DNA from: Chrysomallon squamiferum
Lineage: Eukaryota > Mollusca > Gastropoda > Neomphalida > Peltospiridae
Direction of reading: 5' to 3'
NCBI GenBank assembly: GCA_012295275.1
Contig: CM022667.1
Location: 193,501 to 257,500 of the forward strand
Length of the DNA: 64,000 bases
A program made the translations under genes and the position numbers. Under the pieces are notes generated by a model that worked only from the letters and a program-made list of their open reading frames with translations, made no database searches and had not been told where the DNA came from. Below are positions 1 through 10,695 of this stretch, one piece after another. Each line of letters begins with the position of its first letter. The stretch's first letter is position 1.

Positions 1-560
1 GAATGGAATAACTACAATTAACAAGAAAGCTGATATCATGATTTTTGAGGACTGTCTAGATTGCAAAAATCTACAATAGATACATCATTAAGATAAATGT
101 TTGATCATTTTTTAACATGCTATGTAATATTTCTACTGACAATAAATTAAATAATTAACTAAAATATTATCTTCCTTCTTCTTCCTTTTAAAATTATACA
201 TATTTAGGGCTTTTTTAGATTTTATTTTATTTCATTCTTTTTCTTTATTTCTTCATTTTTAAAATTTTCTTTATTCTTTCTTTCTTTCATTTTTTTTTTT
301 TTCTTTCATTCCATTTCTTTCTTTCTTTCATGTTTTCTCTCATTCCTTTATTCTGTGTGCAATATAACTAATACTTAAAAAATTAATATTAAAGACATTA
401 AAACAACATTTTGTTTGTTTGTTTGTTTGTTGTTGTTTATTTTGATTTTTTTTTTTTTTTTTTTTTTTTGTTAGCTTTTACTTTTTATTTATTTATTTAT
501 TATTTTTTTTTTTTTTTAATATAAAATTTTCTAATAAAATAAAATAAAATAAATGTTTAC
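1..560. other. AT-rich low-complexity spacer
   Basis: T-rich sequence with TTTC, TTTA and TTTG short tandem tracts and long T runs near 450-470 and 500-517. No exon was seen. If the minus-strand exon ending at 561 is real, this is the start of its first intron. Confidence 0.6.
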
Positions 561-747
561 CTGTTGTGATATTTGTTCCTTCCAAAGAAAACTCTGTCAC
601 ATGTACCTTATTGCGGAAACCTGGGTGACGTTGCGCGTGCGTGTTCCGATCGATTCGGGACGAAGTGTTAACGTTAAGTACTTCTTCGTCAGACACCGCC
701 ACTTTCACACAACACTTACTTTTGAAACAGTTCAAAACGTAATCCAT
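561..747 (-). CDS. Candidate first coding exon of an unrecognised gene
   Basis: Reading leftwards, an ATG at 747-745 opens 62 codons plus one base and ends at a donor-like G|GTAAAC (561/560). The segment has several CpGs and much higher GC than its surroundings, as expected of a coding exon. The peptide begins MDYVLNCFKSKCCVKVAVSD and continues as a hydrophilic stretch ending FSLEGTNITTG, with no signal peptide or membrane segment. The gene would continue off the left edge. I do not recognise a family. The plus strand is also open here, so strand choice rests on the ATG and donor. Confidence 0.45.
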
Positions 748-1509
748 ATTTTTTCCGAATGAAGTAAGATTTCTGCTTGGCCTTTTTCAGCTTTTTTTTT
801 TTTTTTTTTTTTAATTTTTAACTAATAAACGTTTTTCATTCCGATTATTAATTTATTTATTTTTCGTTTAATTATTAATTTCTTTCAGTCTTTGTTTTTG
901 GGTTGTTTTTTTTTTTTTTTTTTTTTTCTTGTTGATAATCCAGTAATATCTTTAAAACACTTATTCCAGAACGTTCTTAATTAAATATTGAAATTATTAT
1001 TTTGTTAAACTGGAAATATTTGTTATACAGTAAAAAACATTTTCTTCGTTTATTAAATTTACACCTTTCAAAGTTTCATTTAAGTTTATATAACATTTAG
1101 AATAAAAGTCTACAAATTATAAAAATAATATAAATTAAAAAAATATATACTACCTAACTGCCTTGTTCGTATTTTAAATTTCTTATAATTATTTTGCAAT
1201 TACTTACATTTAATATTAAATTTTACAGTCATCACAAAAAAGTAGCACATTACACATATATAAACAAACTTCAAAGAATAAAGTGTTCGGTATTCACACT
1301 TAAAAGATAATTCGAATTATACGACTGCGGAAATTAAACCACATTAGAAACAGCGTCCGCAAAAGCAAAAAATAAATGTATGTAAATATCCTTAGTGACC
1401 TGAAAACAACTGTTGCGGCGTCTGTATGCAAATGACAAACAAGTGACAGAAATGCTGATGACAAAGATGTGAAAATTACGTCACAGAACAATCGCTCTAT
1501 AGTTACACA
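748..1509. promoter_or_regulatory. Possible divergent promoter region
   Basis: About 760 bp separates the minus-strand start-like exon at 747 from the plus-strand start-like exon at 1510. The stretch is AT-rich with T runs at 790-812 and 907-927. Near its right end, 1476-1483 reads TTACGTCA, a CRE/ATF-like half site, 27 bp upstream of the plus ATG. The promoter role is inferred from the divergent layout. Confidence 0.3.
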
Positions 1510-1843
1510 ATGCGCAGCGTTCCCGTTTGGTCCTACAAGCAGCAGGCAAATCCCAGAATTCCATCAGCATCACCCATCAAAAAGTGGGCTGATTTGTGGA
1601 GACAACGTAAGCTGATGTGTGTGTGTAATATAAACCCGCTGAATTGCCCAGCTTGAATATATATATTTTTTTTTTAATGAAATAATGGGATGGGTATTTG
1701 GTTCTTTTTCTCTTAATTTTTGTACTTATTTATTTATTTTATTATTATTATTATTTTTTTTTTAATCTAAAATTCTGATACGGAACATTTTGTGTTGATA
1801 GTGAAAATAAAACTGTAATAAAGTATACGTGTTTTAAAGTTTC

Positions 1844-1879
<36 letters not shown>

Positions 1880-2501
1880 TTATTCTTTTTTTCTCTCGTC
1901 TAGATTTTTTCATTTTTTCTTTTAGAACTTTTTTCTATTTTATTTTACACTTTCATTCTTCTTTTTTTTATCATTATTTTATTTTCAATTTCATTATTTT
2001 AATTTATTTAGAGTTTACCAGCTATTTATTTATTTATTTATTTAAATTATCTTAAAATACATATATAAATATATATTTAGAAACACACCTGTCCAAAAAA
2101 GTAAAATATTAAAAAACGGACGACAACTTTAAATAAATATGCATGTGTATGCACACACACACACACACGCACACGCTTGGTAAAAAAAAGTAAAAATATT
2201 AGAAAATGGACGGAACCATTTAATTTCTAGAAATAACATTAAGGAATGTATAGGTAAAGTAACATGGCACCAATGCATATTCATAGATATTAAATAAATA
2301 ATACATCATAGAATGGATATATAATTTGTATGACTACTTCTATGTATGGACTTCTGTTTTGTCTGCAGTCAGGAATGGACAAATGGTTCACCAAAAGCTA
2401 TGCCATATGAAAATTCAAATGTTTGAAAAGTATATTACTATTATGATTACATCGTTTGAATCAAAACCCCACGAAACACACCCTCGAAAACACGTATGTA
2501 T

Positions 2502-2539
<38 letters not shown>

Positions 2540-2634
2540 CGTGTTGTGTGTGTGTGTACACATGTATATGTTAATATAATGTCATTTACTACTAATTTTT
2601 AGACTGTGAAGCATTCATCAGGCAGGTTTTTGTG

Positions 2635-2713
<79 letters not shown>

Positions 2714-2773
2714 TATTAATTTTCTGATACCTCTCAAGCTCGATTTCAGTGGGCGGAGTCTGCTAAAGTCTAG
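1510..2773 (+). CDS. Candidate three-exon gene for a 49-residue microprotein
   Basis: Exon 1 (1510-1606) begins ATGCGCAGC, encodes MRSVPVWSYKQQANPRIPSA and twelve more residues rich in Lys, Trp and Arg, and stops at C|GTAAGC. A 29-nt exon (2603-2631) follows an ATTTTTAG acceptor and ends at GTGAGT, encoding H-CEAFIRQVF in phase. A third exon (2750-2773) follows GATTTCAG and reads WAESAKV then TAG. The total is exactly 150 nt, stop included. The second intron is only 118 bp and carries a long TC tract as its polypyrimidine tract. There is no signal peptide or membrane segment, and the family is unrecognised. Exon 1 is the strongest part; exons 2 and 3 could be chance, and no AATAAA is seen close downstream. 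Confidence 0.33.
1607..2602. other. AT-rich stretch with short microsatellites
   Basis: Candidate intron 1 of the plus-strand gene. It contains TTA triplets (1848-1876), CA dinucleotides (2152-2168) and a GT/GC dinucleotide run (2504-2558). No other coding potential was seen. Confidence 0.6.
2637..2711. repeat. (TC)n microsatellite
   Basis: About 75 bp of uninterrupted TC dinucleotide. It lies within a candidate 118-bp intron just upstream of an acceptor-like CAG at 2747-2749, where it would serve as an extreme polypyrimidine tract. Confidence 0.95.
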
Positions 2774-3818
2774 GAAGGTAAACGTCAGCCTGAAAATTTA
2801 TCTTTCGTTTGTTTCTAATTAATTCTATAAGTGTTAAAAACTTTTTTTTTTTTTTACACAGTCTGAAGATTTTTGAGGTGTACCATGTAAACAATATTCT
2901 TACTTAGTTAAAAAGATCAAGTTTCAACTGTGTATTTTTATTTTTAACACACACGTGTTACATTGTTAAAGTATTTATTTGGAATGTAAACGATTTAGTA
3001 GGTGTATTGTATTTGATTTGTTTATGATACTGGGTCACGTGAGAAACGACAAGAATTTTATTTTTTTTCCTTTATTTTTTTTTATGTGTAAAAAGTAATT
3101 TTCAAAATGAAAAAAAAAAAAAAAAAAAATGAAATGAAAAGAAACAGATACCTACATATTTACTTACGCAAATACATACGTACATACAAACGCATAGTTC
3201 ATACGTACGTGCATAGTATTTATACGTACAAATACACATTCAAAAATGCAGGTATACACATACATAATCTGCATAAAAGCATTCATACATACAAACGCAT
3301 GCGAAGACATACACGTATAGACATATATATATATACACATAACAAATTTACCAAATAACACACACAACAGAAACAAGGAGAAAAAAAGACTTAAAATGAA
3401 AAAACAATAAATAATTCTTGATTAATTATCTCAGAGAAAGTCTAAAAAGGTGTAACCGTATAATTTACCTTTGACTAGAATACATTCTTTCACCTGTTGT
3501 CACTTTGAAGAGTACACAGTTTAACTTGTAGTTAAATATAAAGACATTTTTTAAAAATATATTAAAAACTTTCACAGCAGGTTCTATATATCACTGTCTA
3601 CTTCTAAACTCTGCGGGACATTTTTTTCTTTTCCTTTTTTTTTTTTTTTTTTTTATGTGTATTTTTATCAGTGAGACGTGTAAGGTAATATACTAAAGTG
3701 TATCTTTTGAGATACGAAGAAACAGCCTAATTATGTTCTGGATACTTCCAAGGCATTCTACTTTTGTTGTGGTTTATTTATTGTATTTATTTGTTTTGTT
3801 TTGTATTTTTGTATATAT

Positions 3819-3853
<35 letters not shown>

Positions 3854-3951
3854 TTATTATTATTTATATATTATTATTAATAATAAACATAAATATGACA
3901 ACAGAAAGTGTACAGTTAAAAAATATCTGTATTAAACCATTTTTCTTAGTC

Positions 3952-3959
3952 TGACGTCA
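3952..3959. promoter_or_regulatory. CRE-like palindrome TGACGTCA
   Basis: A perfect match to the full cAMP-response element octamer. A second perfect copy lies 189 bp to the right. Function is inferred only from the motif. Confidence 0.35.
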
Positions 3960-3988
3960 TCGTTTACAACAGAGACTACCGATTTACA

Positions 3989-4022
<34 letters not shown>

Positions 4023-4140
4023 TTAATTATTATATTTAGATTTATCAGTGTGTTGTGAAAATGTTTACTTTCAGTGTTACCAGAAAAAATATAAAAATAA
4101 TATAATAAAATTACAAGTCTATCATGTATGCAGCGAGCGA

Positions 4141-4148
4141 TGACGTCA
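4141..4148. promoter_or_regulatory. CRE-like palindrome TGACGTCA
   Basis: The second perfect CRE octamer, in a slightly CpG-enriched patch (AGCGAGCGATGACGTCA). No transcript start could be assigned. Confidence 0.35.
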
Positions 4149-4252
4149 TAATTCTACTCGTGAAAGGGTAAAATAGCGCTGTTATTATTTTGTTACGACT
4201 AATGATAACATAATAATTTGGATGTATGAAGAAATTTATTGGACTGCTTGTA

Positions 4253-4329
4253 CTAATACTACAGGTTCACTTTAAAGATAATTTCTGAAATCTACTACTA
4301 CATGTTCACTTTAAAGATAATTTCCGAAG
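4253..4329. repeat. 39-bp direct tandem duplication
   Basis: Two copies of a unit containing GTTCACTTTAAAGATAATTT, differing at only a few positions and offset by 39 bp. Confidence 0.85.
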
Positions 4330-4901
4330 CTGTATTTAAGTTCTTCTGAACACTACGGTCTTTGAATGTAGAAAACAAAATGACTAGTTGTTATAAAGTT
4401 AAGTGCATCTGGGTGATGATAATAATCATGTTATTACGATGATGAAGATAATGATAATAATTATCTTAATATCATTTTAATAAAGCCCATCTGAGCATTA
4501 GTAGTTGTGTGTTAACTATTACTAATGAAGCAATGCGAATTTTGTTGCAAAAATTAACACGTGTGTGTGTGTGTGAATTATAATAATTTAGCAGATATTT
4601 TTAATTAATTTACTAATAATTAGCTATCAGCAATTAGAAATATGTAAAATTCTAATTAAGTGCCTCTAATATTTATTGTGTCAGCATTTTTTTAAATTTG
4701 ATTAATGATCTAAGCGATTGGTTACATGAGTTCAGTTTTATTCAGCTGTGGTGTATTTATTAAAATTTTTTTTTTTTTTTTTACTTCATTAATGAATATG
4801 TTTCTGAAATAAGTGGTTAAATGTACTAATTAATTTTAATAAAGCATTTAATATTCAAAATTACCTTTTGACCATGAAATATTATATAAAAGTTGACTTA
4901 C

Positions 4902-4940
4902 TTCTTTGTATTTCGTTAGCGTTTCTCTCCGTCTGTTGTA
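4902..4940 (-). CDS. Candidate 39-nt internal exon
   Basis: On the minus strand, TTTGCAAAAACAG precedes 39 nt that end at a strong GTAAGT donor. Joined in phase to the exon at 5547-5764 it stays open and adds IQQTERNANEIQR. The exon is tiny and supported only by splice motifs, phase and slightly higher GC. Confidence 0.27.
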
Positions 4941-5039
4941 CTGTTTTTGCAAACACAATTATATATATAAATATATATCTACATCCATTTTTACAATGTC
5001 TGTTTGATGTCTGGTGTCTGTTCTGGGTTTTATTTTTGG

Positions 5040-5515
5040 GATAATAAATAGACAGATAGGTTAGTTAGATAGACAGAAATATTAAGTAGAGAGACTGACA
5101 GAAAGACACTGAATGATGGATAGATGGATAAATAGATAGATAGATAAATAGATAGACAGACAAACGGAAAGAGAAATAAATAGATTGATGGATACATAGA
5201 TGGACAAACAATCACACAGACAGATATGCAGAAATACAGAGATTATATTAAACAGATGTAAAATAAAAAATAAACAGACAAATAGAGAGATAGATGGATG
5301 GACGAATGGATAGAAAACCGACAGATAAACAAAGATATAGTAAGGTAGTTAGATAAATATGTAGACAGACAGTTATATAAAAATTAATTTTATTAGATAA
5401 ACAGACAGAAATATTGACTATGTTATATTATATATTAGATAGTTGGACATGCAGACAGATGTAGAAGTAGACAGACAGAGTGACAGACAGACAGACAGAC
5501 AAATAACTCCAGCAC
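5040..5515. repeat. GATA/GACA degenerate tetranucleotide tract
   Basis: Interrupted GATA, GACA and GATG tetranucleotides over about 470 bp. Long reading frames here are products of the repeat. Confidence 0.85.
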
Positions 5516-5546
5516 TAAAATCACTATTAACAAATAACACACTTAC

Positions 5547-5764
5547 TATCTCTAGCATAACTTTCAAGCGGTATTGTCCTGTCGTAGTTGCAAACCTCAT
5601 CACCACCGTACTCGTACATGTTGCAGTATCTCCTCAGCAAGTCGTTGTAGCTGTTGTCTGGTTGACGATGTCCACGCGGATGAAATATGCTAGGTCTGAC
5701 GACGGTGGTGTTGTAGCTTCGTCCAGGAGAGGAGAAGTATGGTCTGTGGTGAACCCTCGGCATG
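5547..5764 (-). CDS. Candidate coding exon of an unrecognised gene
   Basis: On the minus strand an acceptor (GATTTCTTCCAG) precedes 218 nt that end at a GTAAGT donor. The reading frame is open throughout and GC-rich for this region, starting MPRVHHRPYFSSPGRSYN and ending TIPLESYARD. The product is basic and rich in Tyr, Arg, His and Pro, with two cysteines about a dozen residues apart. The exon begins C-ATG, so this could be the translation start after a 5'-UTR exon. An antisense frame is also open on the plus strand, but it lacks splice support at both ends. No family is recognised. Confidence 0.5.
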
Positions 5765-5819
5765 CTGGAAGAAATCAGTTTTGTTGTTTAGACTCTGTCA
5801 GTTGTAGGTGAGATGGTTA

Positions 5820-5882
5820 CATGTCTGTGTGTGTGTGTGTGTGTATGTGTGTCTCTGTGTCTGTGTGTTTGTGTGTCTGTGT

Positions 5883-5914
<32 letters not shown>

Positions 5915-5945
5915 CTGTGTGTCTTTATGTGAACGTGTATGTGCA
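5820..5945. repeat. (GT)n/(TCTG)n microsatellite
   Basis: GT dinucleotides interrupted by TCTG, about 125 bp. Confidence 0.9.
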
Positions 5946-7243
5946 TCTAAAAAGTTGTAATGTTCTACAAAAATAAAATGACATTCTTTAGTTTTCTTAA
6001 ATTTTTATTTAAGGTTGAGTGAGTAGTAGGAAAATGAGGAATTAATGTGTGTGTGTATGTTTATTTATTTGTTTATTTATATCTATCAATGAATGCATGT
6101 GTATATGTTTGTGTGTATGCAAGAACAAATTAATATTAAAGATTCTGATTAAAAAAGAACAGAAATATAAAATTTTGCAGACACCATTGAAAGCAAGGCT
6201 TTTTTTTTTAATATAAAACTTTACCATAAACACAAAAATATACAGTATTTATGTAAATTGGTTTGGAGAAATTTAACTGAGCTATAATAAATTAAGTTGA
6301 TCTAAATTATAATATCTAAATTTCATCATATTTAATTCCTATGATTTTTCTTCACATTTCAAAATATAAAAATGTATTATTGGTAAAGAATTTTAATTTA
6401 CAAATTTTCTGTCACATTTTTTAATTCATATATTAATAATTATTACATTTACCTGATATTTTTTCTCTATTTTTTATTCCACTGTAATATCTGAAAAAGA
6501 TTGAAGTACAAGAATATGAATAATTAATTGTGAAGATTCCATTGCAGCCATAAACATTAATACAAACAGAAAATATAAATATCAAATTCTAGTAAAACAT
6601 TAATTTCTAACAATTTGAAAAAGTTTAATTTTAATTAACCTTGTATTTATTACAACTTAAACATCAAATTACAATAAACTATTCATTTCTAGGAAAAAAG
6701 AAAATTGTAGCAAAGCATTAATTTCTTATAAACCAAACAAAAATAATAACAATAATAAAAATTTACTTTTAACAAATCATTAACTTCTAGCAAGTTAAAA
6801 ATCAAATGCTAATAAAATATTAATTTCTAACAATCTGAAAAATTAAAATTCTAAAAAAAACACACATTTATTTCTTACAATTTAAAATTCAAATTTTGAA
6901 AAACCACAGATTTATTACCTTGTGTAAATTCCCCCAAATCTCTACAATTTATATCCAGCAAATGCTATTAATTGACTGACCAGAGAATTATTTGGCAATG
7001 CTTTTTTATTTTTTATTCATTTTTGAGATGAAGCTATCTATCTACATATCGTGATATGTCATGAGGTCAAAGGTCCCATAGTCAGTAATAAAAACAGGCC
7101 AAGTTTATTTTTTATTTCTTAATGTACAGTTTTTTAATCATTCCTGCACCAGATCTAGTCACCATGGTAACAAGCAATGTGTTTAGTATCAGTGCTGTTT
7201 TCAGATACTTTAAACTGTCAAACATTCACCTGGATCAGGCTTT
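5946..7243. repeat. AT-rich stretch with a degenerate minisatellite
   Basis: Between about 6570 and 6905 a motif like ATTAATTTCTAACAATTTGA recurs several times with drift. The rest is AT-rich and without exons. Confidence 0.5.
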
Positions 7244-7560
7244 CACACACACACACACACACATACACACACAGACACACACAAACACACACAACAGACA
7301 CACACAAACACACAAAAGCAAGCTTGAACACAAAAACAAACACTGACACACACATACACACACACACACACACACAAACACACAACTACACACACAAATG
7401 AACACATTATACAAACATACTTACACAAACACAGCACACAAACACAAAACACACCACTCATACACAACAAACACAAAGACACACATAAAGCACACATACA
7501 TATATAACAAACACATACAACACATACACTACAAACACAAACGCACATTGAAACACTCAT
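7244..7560. repeat. Imperfect (CA)n array
   Basis: About 315 bp of CACA interrupted by CAAACA and TACA. Open frames on both strands (Thr/His and Val/Cys rich) are repeat artefacts. Confidence 0.95.
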
Positions 7561-7583
7561 ACAAAAAAATAAACAAGAGAAAG

Positions 7584-8075
7584 TTAGATTGGGTTTTATT
7601 GCTTCCAGTGAGAAGATGTGGAAATGATTAAAACTCTTTTTTAATCCTGATTTTCTCCCTTGACTGTAATTAATTCTGATTGGCTAATTAAGATAGATGA
7701 ATGATAGAAATAGCAACATGCTATCTTTTTGTGAACCTATGCTGCTGCACCAGTTTTTATATTATCTCTAACACCATTACTACTACTACTACTATTAACA
7801 CTACTAACTACTAGTACTACACTACTACTACTACTACTATTACTACTACTACTACTAACACTATTAGCAAAATGTAAAGTCTGTTACAACTGTTTATATT
7901 ACTACTGCCCTACTACTACTACTACTACTACTACTACTGATACTATTAGCAAAATGTAAAGTCTGTTACAACTGTTTATATTACTACTGCCCCTACTACT
8001 ACTACTACTACTACTACTACTGATACTATTAGCAAAATGTAAAGTCTGTTACAACTGTTTATATTACTACTGCCC

Positions 8076-8110
<35 letters not shown>

Positions 8111-8421
8111 GATACTATTAGCAAAATGTAAAGTCTGTTACAACTGTTTATATTACTACTGCCACTACTACTACTACTACTACTACAACCATTAGCACTA
8201 CCACTACTACTGTTAATGTTTTTCTTACTACTACTGTTAGCAAGATGTGAAGATAGTCTGTTACGACTGTTTATATTACTACTACTGCTACTACTACTAC
8301 TACAACAACAACAACAACTACTACTACTACTGATACACTACTGCTGTTACTGTGTTTCTTACTACTACTATTAGCAAGATGTGAAGACAGTCTGTTATGA
8401 TTGTTTATATTACTACCACTG

Positions 8422-8453
<32 letters not shown>

Positions 8454-8515
8454 GTTGCTGCTACCACTACCATTACCACTACTACTGTTATTTCTTACTA
8501 CTGCTATCAGCAAAA
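7584..8515 (+). mobile_element. Left arm of a large inverted repeat (foldback-like element)
   Basis: The outer end (7584-7707) contains TTAGATTGGGTT, GATGTGGAAATGATTA and CTCCCTTGACTGTAATTAAT. It matches the reverse complement of 11228-11384 with scattered substitutions. Inside this are tandem units of about 85-95 bp, each with a unique core (GCAAAATGTAAAGTCTGTTA, then ACTGTTTATATTACTACTGC) followed by (TAC)n. Clear copies begin near 7867, 7949, 8031 and 8117, with diverged ones near 8237 and 8377. Long inverted arms made of tandem repeats are the hallmark of foldback-type DNA transposons. No transposase is visible, so the classification is inferred. Confidence 0.6.
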
Positions 8516-8799
8516 TTTCTTTTTAAATTTTGAACACAGTCTTTATAACTAATTAAAAATATGTACAAAAATCTAATATAATTTATTTAACTGAACCTTT
8601 CCAGTAATTATTACCTTTCACAGACTGTGTCTTTTGTTCTGTCAACCACATCATGATTATAACACAAAAAAAACATGAGCCACTCTCATCAGTTAGCAGA
8701 AGCAGATATCTTATATTTACCTTCCCACAGAAAGCACAGCTCAAAGTTTATGATTAAATCAGACAGAGAGTACTATTGACAGAATAGATAAGAGACAAA
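8516..8799. other. Unique AT-rich spacer inside the inverted repeat
   Basis: No exon with convincing splice signals. This is the start of the region between the two arms. Confidence 0.5.
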
Positions 8800-8885
8800 A
8801 TCCATGAGGAGAACTGACCTAGTGACCTGCTACCTGCCAAGGCAAGGAATTAACCATTAGCTGCGGTCTGTGCTTTATCTTGAAC
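8800..8885 (-). repeat. tRNA-like SINE remnant
   Basis: The minus strand reads GCTAATGGTTAATTCCTTGC, then GGCAGGTAGCAGGTCACTAG, then GTCAGTTCTCC. This resembles the A-box to B-box spacing of a decayed tRNA-derived SINE head. Confidence 0.35.
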
Positions 8886-8974
8886 TCAATACAGATATGT
8901 GTTTTAACACTTCCACTGGTTAAAAATCATCTAACAGCAATATATATATTGATAAAGATAGAGATATAGAAATA

Positions 8975-9012
8975 TACACACATTATATACACACACACAC
9001 ACACACACACAT

Positions 9013-9051
<39 letters not shown>

Positions 9052-9095
9052 CATACATACATACATACATACAGACATACATAAATACACAAACT
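8975..9095. repeat. (CA)n and (TACA)n compound microsatellite
   Basis: Alternating CACA and CATA blocks. Confidence 0.95.
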
Positions 9096-9750
9096 TACAT
9101 ACACAAAGAGTTCAGATGCAAAAGGGATTATAAGAACAAATGGTTCAGGGAGAGAATATCACTGGAGGTTGTCACAGAAATGATAAAATTATTGTTAAAC
9201 TACCATAAAAACACAGAACAGACTTCAAAACAACCAGCTTCTCTTTCTTGTTCTTGTTTTATTTATTTATTTATTTTAATTTAAATTATTTTATTTCTAT
9301 TTTTTTATTATTATTTTTTTTTATTTTTTTTTTTTTTCTGTAGGTTGCTGTATAAAATCATGTGTTGCATAATTATGTATTTATGTATTCAGTTTAACTT
9401 TTACATATTACAAAACATTTATTGAATTGCTTTATTAACAAACCAACCAGAACACTATTATTGATATAATCGCTTGGAATTTGGATATGGACTACCAAAA
9501 ACAATTTTATTATGTCTCTTAAAGATCCCACCCACAAAACACACATTATCAATTACTGTCAATAAATTTCTTGTTATCTGTAAATTGCTTACCTAGCACA
9601 ACATGAATAAACAGTGTAATAAAATTTAGTTTATCCTGGCTGTTGTTTTACTGTGTTAAGTGATCTGAGTCAACATTAATAATGAAAAATAGATCATAGG
9701 ATTAATATAATTTGTCTTAAACAATCATGGCTGCTATGTATCAGACCTTT
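9096..9750. other. AT-rich non-genic stretch
   Basis: T and TTTA tracts at 9255-9340. No coding potential seen. Confidence 0.5.
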
Positions 9751-9825
9751 CTCTCTCTCTTGTTTTTTTTTTCTATACTAAACTACCCTCTTTCTCTGTC
9801 TATCTTCTCTCCTCTCTTCTTCTCT

Positions 9826-9859
<34 letters not shown>

Positions 9860-10030
9860 GTTTTTTTTTTATATAAACCTCTCTATTTTAAACTTTCTCT
9901 CTCTCTCTCTTTCTCTCGCTTTTTTTTTTCTATACTAAACCTCTCTGTCTCTCTTTCTCGCTTTCTGCACCTCTCTTGCTCTCTCTCTCTCTTTTTTTTT
10001 CTTGCTTTCTGTCTCTACTAAACCTCCCTG
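9751..10030. repeat. Imperfect (CT)n array with a periodic core
   Basis: CT tracts are separated by repeated TTTTTTTTTCTATACTAAAC-like segments near 9765, 9862, 9929 and 9998, suggesting a higher-order unit of about 70-100 bp. Confidence 0.75.
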
Positions 10031-10079
10031 TCACTCTGTTTCTTTCTCTAGTAGATGTAATTAATTATATTACTGCTAA

Positions 10080-10516
10080 TGATCGTAGCATATTCAGTAA
10101 AAACAGTAGTAGTAATAACGATAGTATTAGCAGTAGAGTAATAGTAGTAGTCATTGTAGTACTAGTGGCAATAGCAGTAGACATTGTCCTAGTAATAGTA
10201 GTAGTAGTAGTAGTAGTAGTAGTAGCAGTAGTAATTTAAACAAGACATTATAGCAGCCTGTTTTTTCACCTCAATATAATAATTGTAGTAGTAGTAGTAG
10301 TAGTAGTAGCAGTAGTAGTAATATTAGTAGTGATGAATAAACAGAAGTTGCTGCAGTATGTTTTAACCTATGAATATAGGAGTTGTGGTAGTATTGGTGG
10401 TGTTGGTAGTAGTAGTAGTAGTCGTAATAGTAGTAATATAAAAACAGAGGTTGTTGCAGCATGTTTTTAGATGTTGTAGTAGTAGTAATAGTGGTGGTGG
10501 TAGTAGTAGTAGCAGC

Positions 10517-10556
<40 letters not shown>

Positions 10557-10596
10557 CTAGTAGTAGTAGTAGTAGAAGTACTAGTAGTAGCAGTTA

Positions 10597-10628
<32 letters not shown>

Positions 10629-10664
10629 CTAGTAGTAGTAGAAGTACTAGTAGTAGCAGTTATA

Positions 10665-10695
<31 letters not shown>

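Larger units (their letters stand above)
2774..4901. other. AT-rich non-genic stretch
   Basis: No convincing exon. It holds T and A runs, a TACATA/CGTACA-rich stretch (3160-3345), (TTTA)n at 3815-3855, (TA)n at 3990-4020, two palindromic CRE-like octamers (3952 and 4141) and a 39-bp tandem duplication (4253-4329). Confidence 0.6.

Noticed and set aside
5443-5811. 122-codon plus-strand frame
   Set aside because: Antisense to the better-supported minus-strand exon (acceptor and GTAAGT donor). Its first third is a GACA repeat.
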